From NCBI RefSeq assembly GCF_000753865.1, contig NZ_JQFW01000050.1:1-64000 (forward strand): 64,000 nucleotides of DNA. The letters are read 5' to 3'. Below, piece by piece: positions 56,853-64,000 of the stretch (position 1 is the stretch's first letter; the number at the start of each line of letters is the position of its first letter). A program made the translations under genes and the position numbers. The notes beneath the pieces were generated by a model that saw only the letters and a list, made by a program, of their open reading frames with translations, did not search any database and was not told the origin of the DNA. The stretch is from Alteromonas sp. LOR. GTDB lineage: Bacteria; Pseudomonadota; Gammaproteobacteria; Enterobacterales; Alteromonadaceae.

Positions 56853-57142
56853 AAACGGTGTTTCCTTTAAATTTGTTTTTAATAGATTAATTGGATAACA
56901 ACACAGACGGGAAAACCTGCGCCGAACGCCGTTATGGCACAAAGTTTTGAGGTAGGTTCATAGCTTTACGCTGTCTTTACAAAGCTGACAATTCACTGAA
57001 GAAAATGACGGTGAATCTATACGAAGTTTGTGATTAGTTTGACTGTCACTTTTAAAAGGCTCGGTTTGAGGCATAAGTTTGAAGGGATAAGCTTAAAAAG
57101 CTTTTACTGATGAGTGTTTATTTTCATTCTTTGATGAAAGGT
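56853..57142. other. Intergenic region upstream of the lipoprotein gene
   Basis: No gene seen and no clear promoter. AAGCTTTTTAAGCTT (about 57086-57106) is a small palindromic stretch. The region carries the leader of the minus-strand lipoprotein gene. Confidence 0.3.
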
Positions 57143-57172
57143 AAAAAAAAGCCTGCAGAGCTGCAGGCTTTT
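57143..57172. terminator. Intrinsic terminator of the protease gene
   Basis: Near-perfect hairpin AGCCTGCAG/CTGCAGGCT; eight T follow on the minus strand (complement of 57143-57150), 35 bases past the protease stop. Confidence 0.9.
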
Positions 57173-57207
57173 ACCTATCAATCTTATTTACATTTATTAG
57201 CTAAAGA

Positions 57208-58908
57208 TTATTCATAAGAATAAGACAGTGTTACGTTGCTGTATCTAGAGTATGCACGTATACCGATATGCCAAGTACCTGCCGCTGGCGCGTCGAAGGT
57301 ACATTCTTCGTTGTTACCATTGCGATAAGGACGGCAATCGAAGTCACTCGTCTCAGGTTGAGAACCGAACTTCATATATAGGTCTGCATCGCCTGAACCA
57401 CCAGCAATACTCACGGTCATTTGGCTTACACCTTCTGGGATAGTCCACGTGTAGCGGTTCCACTCGTTACGAGCCGCCGATAAACCTGGTACTTGGCCAG
57501 ACACTGGCTCAACGGTAGGGCTACCACCATTGTCAGTTCCGCCGCCGTTTCCATCACAACCGTTGGTATTAAGTTGGTTGTAAGCATCAGCCAATTTCAT
57601 CAAACCAAAACCATAGAAGTTATCGCGACCTGCACTGCCTTTATCCTGTGCAGTTACATTCAACGCATTTCGAATTTGGTTATTTGTACACTGAGGGAAA
57701 TAGCTCCATACCAATGCTGCACCACCTGCTACGTGAGGTGTTGCCATTGATGTACCGCTAAGGGCTGCGTAGGTGTTAGTTGGATAAGTAGATTGTACCG
57801 CACTACCAGGCGCAGCAATCTCTACTTGGTCGTTATATTGACTGTAGCTGGCACGGTTTTCATTTGAATCTACCGCAGCAACTGACATAACCGCATCGTA
57901 AGACGCCGGGTAAGACTTGCCACTGTTACCATCGTTACCCGCAGCAGCCACTAGCAGCATGCCTGCATCGGTGAAGCTTTGCATAGCATCACGTTCTGTC
58001 GCTGATGCACTGCCGCCACCCAAGCTCATATTAACAACGTTTGAACCCGCATTTTCACACTGAGTAATAGCATCGATAAGATCTGACGCGTACGTCCACT
58101 GACCGTTGTCATTGAATATTTTCACAATGTGAAGGTCTACGCCAGGATACACACCTACAACACCTTCGTTATTGTCATACGCCGCAATAGTACCAGCGAC
58201 GTGGGTTCCGTGACCGTTTCCGTCGTTATACCAGTTACCCACGGCGGCATTGTTTGCATTGCCTGTTACACCGTTATTGGTATCTGGTAAGTCGGGGTGG
58301 CCCAAGTTGTATCCTGTATCGATAACACACACTTTACGCGCTGTGGTATCTGCTTGACCAAACTGGTTAGCCTGAACCATGGTGTAACCGTATGGCGTGG
58401 TTTGTGCCATAGGCTTGCGCTTCGCATCTATTTCGATACTTTCTACATTTGGGTTTTTACGCAGTTCATTTAATGCTTTACGATCGAGCTTCGCCGCCAT
58501 CATGCGATGTTTTTTCAATTCTTTTTTAACTAAGCCCCCTGCACGAATAACATCATTTTTTGCAGCTTGTACGTTGAACGCTTTCTTCTGTTTACCGAAT
58601 TTTAACGCTCCTTTTCCTCTTAACGACACATCGTTTGTTCCCATAAGAACTTCAGATGTCATTTCATCTTTGAATTTTACAATGTAGCGATCGCCAGGCT
58701 CTTCAAGTGAGCCAAAACCGACTTTTTTGAATCGTTTATCTAGGCGCTTATTTAAGCTTTTATTCAATTTTGAAGAGAAAGATTTTTTCTTTACTTCTAC
58801 TTTTACCGGAGCATTTTCTTCAGCTATTGCGCTTTGACCAGCGAAGGCTAAAGAAACTGCGATGGCAGCAGCAGTCATACATGTGTGTTTCTTATTTTTT
58901 AAATTCAA
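57208..58908 (-). CDS. Secreted subtilisin-like serine protease with PPC domain
   Basis: A 566-residue S8 peptidase. Signal peptide about 1-29 (SAIA), a basic Lys-rich propeptide with an inhibitor-I9-like strand 'DRYIVKFKDE' (73-82), then the catalytic domain: Asp197 (VIDTGY), His233 (GHGTHVAGT), oxyanion Asn325 (AAGNDG) and Ser387 (SGTSMATPHVAG). A Gly-rich linker (450-465) leads to a C-terminal pre-peptidase PPC beta-domain ('DADLYMKFGSQP', 'TWHIGIRAYS'). TTG start at 58908 has AGGA 8 bases upstream; an ATG ten codons later is the alternative. Probably an extracellular protease for nutrient supply. Confidence 0.92.
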   Translation of the reverse strand: MNLKNKKHTCMTAAAIAVSLAFAGQSAIAEENAPVKVEVKKKSFSSKLNKSLNKRLDKRFKKVGFGSLEEPGDRYIVKFKDEMTSEVLMGTNDVSLRGKGALKFGKQKKAFNVQAAKNDVIRAGGLVKKELKKHRMMAAKLDRKALNELRKNPNVESIEIDAKRKPMAQTTPYGYTMVQANQFGQADTTARKVCVIDTGYNLGHPDLPDTNNGVTGNANNAAVGNWYNDGNGHGTHVAGTIAAYDNNEGVVGVYPGVDLHIVKIFNDNGQWTYASDLIDAITQCENAGSNVVNMSLGGGSASATERDAMQSFTDAGMLLVAAAGNDGNSGKSYPASYDAVMSVAAVDSNENRASYSQYNDQVEIAAPGSAVQSTYPTNTYAALSGTSMATPHVAGGAALVWSYFPQCTNNQIRNALNVTAQDKGSAGRDNFYGFGLMKLADAYNQLNTNGCDGNGGGTDNGGSPTVEPVSGQVPGLSAARNEWNRYTWTIPEGVSQMTVSIAGGSGDADLYMKFGSQPETSDFDCRPYRNGNNEECTFDAPAAGTWHIGIRAYSRYSNVTLSYSYE

Positions 58909-59637
58909 AATTTATTTCCTGTTTATCTGTCTTGTTGTTTCAACACTTTTACTCTCGTGCTTTAGAAACTTTTGTTATGTTTTGACATACAGGTTCAACC
59001 ATTACCTTATACGAAACGCCTATCCATGACTTTCAACGCAACTGCGTTGCAACGACCTACCCGCGTGTCAGTTGGCGTAAATAAAACGTATCAACACTTC
59101 ATCTACAAAATCCATATTAATAGGCAAATCAGCATGTTGAGTATACAACCTCAGTCTTGATGAGTTTTTTTCATACCTATTAAACAGTTATCAAATGGAG
59201 TAGAAAAGCGTCATACCCCGTCAGCCCTGCCCTATGGACAGATTCATATTAGGAATAGATTTTTATAATTAACAATTATTTTACAACTGCAAATGTAACA
59301 AAATGTGAGCTGTGCCTTTTTGAAAGTTATTGGCAGAAACTTGAGATGGCTTGAAAGGCCCATGAGAAGGTGGTTTGGTGAATTAGGTGGGTGGAATTGG
59401 AAGGTTTATTAAATTTAGACAGGCATTGTTAAAGACGAAAATTGTGACAGGCATAGTTAAAAATGAGAAAAGTTTTCACTTAGTCTATTTGCTAGGCACA
59501 AAACGGGCTTGAACAAATTTTTGTTAATTCTTCTTATTGAAAATTAGAAGCAGTCGAAAAGGTGAGTTTCACTAGCGAAAATAACTATGCAGCCACATTG
59601 ACTGTTCTGGTATGTGGTTGGTCAGTTTAGATTGAAG
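58909..59637. other. Intergenic region between protease and transposase genes
   Basis: A 729-base stretch without a credible gene. It contains the protease leader and, at 59418-59453, two GACAGGCA repeats facing the transposase. The rest is AT-rich with no structure I can name. Confidence 0.5.
59418..59453. repeat. RAYT-flanking repeat pair (downstream side)
   Basis: GACAGGCA at 59418 and 59446, 28 bases apart, in the orientation opposite to the pair on the other side of the transposase gene. Confidence 0.8.
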
Positions 59638-60615
59638 TTATCCTAGCAAACGTCTGGCATTTGTTTGCCCGTGCACCCTTTGTTGATTTTGGTTATGCGC
59701 GTACTGCTCTAAGTGCAGCACTTTTCCTGCTGCATGCTTAAATAAGGTCTCGAATTGCGTGGTTAGCGTTAACCATTTGTCGCTTTCGATGTTGAGTCTT
59801 TCTAAAATGTGTAATTTGTTGTTGTCTACTTTCCCTTGTTTGGCTAGGTATATATGTCGACTGGTTGCATCAACGGCCTGAAGATATTCAATGAGAGTAA
59901 AGGGCAAACCGGTTGATAAACCTCTTTTTGATTTACGTGAAAAGGGCATGAGTCGTTTTGGGGTCTTCCCTGCCCTAGCTGCGCGAATACGATACTGTAT
60001 ACTAGTGTGATTGGAACTTTCTGGCGTTTTTGCCATATTTGCACGCACTGGATTTAAATCTACATATGCCATGCAGGCCGCTAGAGCCGATTCATCTAAT
60101 AGCGCTTGCGATTTAAATCGTCCCTCCCAGAAATGTCCTGTGCACTCATCTTCTTTGTTAGCAGCTCGGGCAATGTATTCATTCAGTGCCCGCATAAACC
60201 AGCTGATATCGTATAGCCGCTTTCGCCACACTTCTGCGGTACATTCAATGGTTTTAAGCTGCGCTTCACTGAGCTCTTCTCGCGTAGGTAACGACAGATA
60301 CTGCTGTGTAAGCAGGGTTCCCTTATACAATGTATGCCACCTCTGAAGCACTTCCGCGGTGGTCATTGATTGCGCTTTGTCCTTGTCTATATGTAGCACC
60401 AAGTGGGTATGGTTACTCATGACCGCATAAGCACATACACCGATAGCGAATACCTCACTCAACACATGTATGCGATCTTCTACCCATTGGCGGCGGTGTT
60501 CAAAGCTTTTTCCATTTTCTTCCCCGCATAAAAATGCACGACGAACACAGCGTGAAATACAGTGATAATAAGGTGTATCGAATAAACTAATTTGCGACTT
60601 TCTGGTTTTAGGCAT
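59638..60615 (-). CDS. REP-associated tyrosine transposase (RAYT, Y1/HUH family)
   Basis: A 325-residue Y1 transposase. 'SQISLFDTPYYHCISRCVRR' is the family start; the HUH motif is in 'SNHTHLVLHI'; the likely catalytic Tyr is in 'ALNEYIARAAN', followed by 'GHFWEGRFKSQALLD' and 'AYVDLNPVRANM'. All parts appear intact. RAYTs act on short palindromic repeats rather than being flanked by normal IS ends; the gene here is bracketed by TGCCTGTC/GACAGGCA pairs. ATG at 60615 (MPKTRKSQ) is chosen by family pattern; ATG at 60663 would add 16 residues. Confidence 0.85.
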   Translation of the reverse strand: MPKTRKSQISLFDTPYYHCISRCVRRAFLCGEENGKSFEHRRQWVEDRIHVLSEVFAIGVCAYAVMSNHTHLVLHIDKDKAQSMTTAEVLQRWHTLYKGTLLTQQYLSLPTREELSEAQLKTIECTAEVWRKRLYDISWFMRALNEYIARAANKEDECTGHFWEGRFKSQALLDESALAACMAYVDLNPVRANMAKTPESSNHTSIQYRIRAARAGKTPKRLMPFSRKSKRGLSTGLPFTLIEYLQAVDATSRHIYLAKQGKVDNNKLHILERLNIESDKWLTLTTQFETLFKHAAGKVLHLEQYAHNQNQQRVHGQTNARRLLG

Positions 60616-60709
60616 CGAGGCTGTCAAACTATGAGTTGTAATATAAACAGTTTGAGTATTCATCGAGTTTAAAGAAAGTGTATCGAGGTACAGTTTTATT
60701 GATGTTTTA

Positions 60710-60751
60710 TGTCTGTCGCATTAATTGCTTGGGCATCGGTCTATGCCTGTC
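60710..60751. repeat. RAYT-flanking repeat pair (upstream side)
   Basis: TGTCTGTC at 60710 (one mismatch) and TGCCTGTC at 60744, inverted with respect to the pair at 59418-59453. Confidence 0.75.
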
Positions 60752-60776
60752 TCACTAGTTGATGAGTACTTGGGCA

Positions 60777-60803
60777 CAAAAAAGGGGCAATAAAGTTGCC
60801 CCT
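60777..60803 (-). terminator. Terminator of the rnr-rlmB operon
   Basis: GGGGCAA-N5-TTGCCCC stem (60784-60802) followed by six T on the minus strand, about 40 bases past the rlmB stop. Confidence 0.88.
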
Positions 60804-60844
60804 TCGTCGATGCACTAATTTAATGCGCAGTGGTGTTAACGATG

Positions 60845-61585
60845 CTAGCTTAGTCGCTGCCTAACAATTTCGTATAAGCACACGCCAGTGGCAACCGACA
60901 CGTTTAAACTAGACACACTGCCAGCCATAGGAAGCTTCACTAACTCGTCGCAGTTTTCTCTCGTGAGCCTGCGCATGCCCTTTCCTTCAGCGCCCATTAC
61001 CAGAGCCGTAGGGCCTTTTAGATTAACATCATAAAGGGTTTTATCGGTCTCACCTGCTGTACCTACAATCCAAATTCCTTTGTCTTGCATGTGCTTTAAG
61101 CTTCTCGATAAATTCGTCACTTGAATAAGCGGTATCACTTCTGAAGCCCCGCACGCCACTTTGCGCACAGTGCCATTTAAGCTAGCTGATTTGTCTTTAG
61201 GTACCACAACGGCATGTACACCAGCGCCATCAGCAGTTCGTAAACACGCGCCTAAATTATGCGGGTCGGTAATTCCGTCTAGCACCAGTAAAAAAGGTTG
61301 TGACTCTTTCTCTAAAATGCGGTCAAGATCGGCTTCATCAAGAACTCGTGCGGCTTTTGCTCTGGCAACTACGCCTTGGTGCTGCTCGCCGTTAACTTTG
61401 TCATCTAAGGTTTTGCGCTGACAAAACTGTACAGAAATGCCAAAACGGCGGGCTTGGTTCACAATGTTGACTAAACGCTCGTCGGTCCTACCTTTTAGCA
61501 CCATAACTTCAACAACACGCTCAGGCTCGTTTTCTAATACCGACTGCATAGCATGTAAACCGTATAACCATTCTTGCTGCGCCAT
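60845..61585 (-). CDS. rlmB: 23S rRNA 2'-O-ribose methyltransferase (G2251)
   Basis: A 246-residue SpoU/TrmH-family enzyme: N-terminal substrate domain (about 1-75), then the SPOUT knot with '[20 protein letters not shown]', '[20 protein letters not shown]' and '[20 protein letters not shown]'. Methylates G2251 in the P loop. Start directly abuts the rnr stop, the same order as in E. coli. Confidence 0.95.
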   Translation of the reverse strand: MAQQEWLYGLHAMQSVLENEPERVVEVMVLKGRTDERLVNIVNQARRFGISVQFCQRKTLDDKVNGEQHQGVVARAKAARVLDEADLDRILEKESQPFLLVLDGITDPHNLGACLRTADGAGVHAVVVPKDKSASLNGTVRKVACGASEVIPLIQVTNLSRSLKHMQDKGIWIVGTAGETDKTLYDVNLKGPTALVMGAEGKGMRRLTRENCDELVKLPMAGSVSSLNVSVATGVCLYEIVRQRLS

Positions 61586-63967
61586 TTAACGCTTTCCTCT
61601 TCTGCTCGTTTTATCTGATTTACCCGCTTTAGCAGGGCTTTTTGCCCCGCCATTGGCTGGCGTCTTCGCTGGGCCTTTTTCTTGCCCAGTGCCACCACCT
61701 TTGTTTGATGCAGGTTTAGGACCTCGCTTCCCTTTTCCAGCGGCTTTCTTAGAAGGTTTCGCTTTTCCCTTCTTGCCACCAGGGCTGCGCAGCATAGACT
61801 TATCGAACAATAAATCAATCTTTCTTTCATCTAAATTAACGGCAGCAACTTGTACTAAAACGGTGTCGCCCAATCTAAACTGATTGTGGCCAGACTCGCC
61901 AACTAGCGCCATCTTCACATCATCAAACTGATAGTAGTCGTCATCTAATGAAGTAATGTGAACAAGCCCGTCAATATGATATTCGGTAAGGCGGATAAAC
62001 AAGCCGAAATTAGTAACCGAGCTCACCACACCTTCAAAGGTATCGCCAACGTGGTCGAGCATAAATTCACATTTCAACCAATCGGCAACGTCGCGCGTTG
62101 CATCATCGGCTCTGCGCTCTGTCATAGAGCACTGTTCGCCCAATTGCTCTATTTCATCAACCGTATAGCTCTTACTGCCGCTTACCGACTTTTTGCCCTG
62201 TTGCTTTGCAATAATGCTTTTCAGCGCTCGGTGAACCACCAAATCTGGGTAGCGACGAATTGGAGAGGTAAAGTGCGCGTAAGCTTCAAGCGCCAAACCG
62301 AAATGACCTACGTTGTCGCCGCCATACACCGCTTGCTTCATTGAACGAAGCAACATGGTTTGTATTAGCTCTTCATCAACGCGACCTTTGGTTTTTAGCA
62401 CCACATCGGTAAACGCAGAAGGCTCTGCATCATCAACAATGCGATGAGTAATCCCTATCTCACTGAGGTAACTCGTAAATGCGGTAAGTCTGTCGGCATC
62501 TGGCTTGTCGTGTATGCGATATAACGCCGGTGCTTCATGCTTTTCAAGCATAAGTGCAGCGCTCACGTTCGCCATGATCATGCACTCTTCAATAAGCTTA
62601 TGCGCATCATTTCTCACAAGAGGAACAATGTTTTCTATCTTGCGCTGTGCGTTAAACACAAATTTTACTTCTTGCGTTTCAAACTCAATAGCACCGCGTT
62701 TGGCGCGAGACTTTTTAAGGCCGCGATACAAGTCATGTAAGTTACGCAAATGAGGCACATGCGCTTCGTAGCGCTGATGCATTTCTTTGTCGCCCTGCAG
62801 AATTTTCCACACCTTATTATAAGTAAGGCGAGCGTGAGAGTTCATTACGGCTTCGTAAAATTGGAACTCTTCAAGAATGCCTTGCGCACTGATGGTCATT
62901 TCACACACCATGCACAAACGATCTACTTCAGGGTTAAGCGAGCACAAGCCGTTTGATAGTACTTCAGGCAGCATTGGAATAACTTGGTCAGGGAAATACA
63001 CCGAGTTTCCACGCTGTTGCGCTTCATCATCAAGGGCTGAGCCTGTTTTGACATAGTGGCTCACATCGGCAATGGCTACCCATAGCTGCCAGCCGCCATC
63101 GTCTAGCGGCTCACAATATACTGCGTCATCGAAGTCTCTGGCATCTTCACCATCAATCGTTACCAACGGTAATTGACGTAAATCTACCCGTCCCGCTTTG
63201 GCATCATCAGGCACTTGGTCGGTAAGGTGTGATACTTGTTTAGTCACGCCCTTCGGCCACTGATGTGGAATATCAAACGTGCGCAAAGCCATCTCAATTT
63301 CCATACCTGGCGCCATATGCTCTCCAAGTACTTCAACAACTTTACCTACTGGGCTCATTTTTCTGCGCGGTCGCTGAGAAAGCTCTACAACCACAACTTG
63401 CCCCATCCGTGCACCGTTGGTGCTTTCCGGCGGAATGACAATCTCGTGCTGAAGGCGGCTGTCGTCTGGCACTACCATGCCAAAGCCTTGCTCTACAAAG
63501 TAGCGCCCAACAATGGGCTCTTCTCTTGGCTCTATCACTTGTGTAATAAAGGCTTCTTTACGGCCTCTGCGATCGGTGCCGCTCACTCTGGCTTCTACAA
63601 TATCATCATGCAGGAACATGCTCATTTGCCCTGCACTTACGAATAAGTCGCCGCTTTTATCTTCAGGGCGCAAGAAACCAAAACCGTCGCGGTGACCAAT
63701 TAGTCGGCCTTTAAATATTTCATCACGGTTTTGAAGAATGTACTTTTTCTGACGCGTAAACTGTACCTGCCCCTCGCGCTCCATGGCACGAAGTCGTCGT
63801 TGAATACCAATTCGGGCATCTTCGTTTTCAGCATTTACTTCGGCGCAAATATCAAGAAATGACAAGGGTTTGTCATGCTCTTTCAATATGCTCATCAAAT
63901 GTTCTCGGCTAGCTACCGGGTTTTCGTACTTTTCTTTCTCGCGCTGATAATGCGGGTCGTCACTCAT
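61586..63967 (-). CDS. rnr: Ribonuclease R
   Basis: A 793-residue 3'-5' exoribonuclease: N-terminal helix-turn-helix (about 20-80), two cold-shock domains, RNB catalytic domain with the acidic cluster 'TIDGEDARDFDDAVYCE', S1 domain ('GDTFEGVVSSVTNFGLFIRL') and a Lys/Gly/Ala-rich basic tail. Degrades structured RNA and takes part in rRNA and tmRNA quality control. Only 33 bases of upstream sequence are in the window, so its promoter is not visible. Confidence 0.96.
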   Translation of the reverse strand: MSDDPHYQREKEKYENPVASREHLMSILKEHDKPLSFLDICAEVNAENEDARIGIQRRLRAMEREGQVQFTRQKKYILQNRDEIFKGRLIGHRDGFGFLRPEDKSGDLFVSAGQMSMFLHDDIVEARVSGTDRRGRKEAFITQVIEPREEPIVGRYFVEQGFGMVVPDDSRLQHEIVIPPESTNGARMGQVVVVELSQRPRRKMSPVGKVVEVLGEHMAPGMEIEMALRTFDIPHQWPKGVTKQVSHLTDQVPDDAKAGRVDLRQLPLVTIDGEDARDFDDAVYCEPLDDGGWQLWVAIADVSHYVKTGSALDDEAQQRGNSVYFPDQVIPMLPEVLSNGLCSLNPEVDRLCMVCEMTISAQGILEEFQFYEAVMNSHARLTYNKVWKILQGDKEMHQRYEAHVPHLRNLHDLYRGLKKSRAKRGAIEFETQEVKFVFNAQRKIENIVPLVRNDAHKLIEECMIMANVSAALMLEKHEAPALYRIHDKPDADRLTAFTSYLSEIGITHRIVDDAEPSAFTDVVLKTKGRVDEELIQTMLLRSMKQAVYGGDNVGHFGLALEAYAHFTSPIRRYPDLVVHRALKSIIAKQQGKKSVSGSKSYTVDEIEQLGEQCSMTERRADDATRDVADWLKCEFMLDHVGDTFEGVVSSVTNFGLFIRLTEYHIDGLVHITSLDDDYYQFDDVKMALVGESGHNQFRLGDTVLVQVAAVNLDERKIDLLFDKSMLRSPGGKKGKAKPSKKAAGKGKRGPKPASNKGGGTGQEKGPAKTPANGGAKSPAKAGKSDKTSRRGKR

Positions 63968-64000
63968 GTATTTGTAAATTACCTTTTGTTTATTTGGTTT

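Noticed and set aside
58972-59160. 62-codon plus-strand frame upstream of the protease
   Set aside because: No start signal, no recognisable product; likely chance.
1-64000. tRNA genes, prophage or integrative element
   Set aside because: No cloverleaf-like sequence, integrase or phage structural gene was seen; the RAYT is the only mobile-element protein.

Overview
The window looks like the chromosome of a marine gammaproteobacterium of the Alteromonadaceae, most likely Alteromonas or a close relative. This is inferred from the style of the ribosomal, RlmB/RNase R, NhaR-like, flagellin and Wzi-type proteins; no database search was possible. Almost all long genes run on the minus strand.

Layout. 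(1) 1-90: a minus-strand promoter of the stable-RNA type at the left edge, then a palindrome-rich stretch before an exported repeat protein (640-1485). (2) 1802-6986: a TolC / HlyD / ABC-exporter operon whose ABC subunit has lost every ATPase motif, divergent from an NhaR-like LysR regulator. (3) 7038-10959: a small orphan protein, a homocysteine S-methyltransferase-like enzyme, a PEP-CTERM-like exported protein, an outer-membrane protein gene broken by one in-frame amber codon, and a Phd/PIN toxin-antitoxin pair. (4) 11051-17275: nucleotide-sugar supply (ugd, glmM, glmS), then an unknown gene translationally coupled to a Nudix hydrolase. (5) 17319-42930: a large Wzx/Wzy-dependent polysaccharide locus: Wzi, a WbpM-type dehydratase, an initiating sugar transferase, a reductase/epimerase, three glycosyltransferases, an AsnB-type amidotransferase, Wzy, Wzx, a dTDP-4-amino-sugar pathway (RmlB, RmlA, aminotransferase, acyltransferase), UDP-HexNAc dehydrogenase and C4-epimerase (TviB/TviC type), Wzz, a long multi-SLBB Wza-like exporter, and ManC/ManB. 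(6) 43118-45769: an isolated flagellin gene with a sigma-54-type promoter and a membrane diguanylate cyclase. (7) 46409-54944: the spc and alpha ribosomal operons (rplN to rplQ, including rpmD and rpmJ), which here are not preceded by the S10 operon. (8) 55410-63967: a lipoprotein, a secreted subtilisin-like protease, a REP-associated tyrosine transposase (RAYT) and the rnr-rlmB operon.

Two families of short palindromic repeats thread through the window. One (GGGGTCAG...CTGACCCC) sits within a few bases of the stop codons of several minus-strand genes and in places forms ready-made intrinsic terminators (after rplQ and manB). The other (TGCCTGTC/GACAGGCA) flanks the RAYT gene in inverted orientation, forms a short array at 46078-46289, and has entered the signal-peptide coding region of the lipoprotein at 55410-56852.

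How the genes work together: Ugd, GlmM/GlmS, ManB/ManC, RmlAB and TviB/TviC supply activated sugars. One initiating transferase plus three glycosyltransferases suggest a tetrasaccharide repeat that Wzx flips, Wzy/Wzz polymerise and the Wza-like protein exports. Wzi would hold it at the surface.
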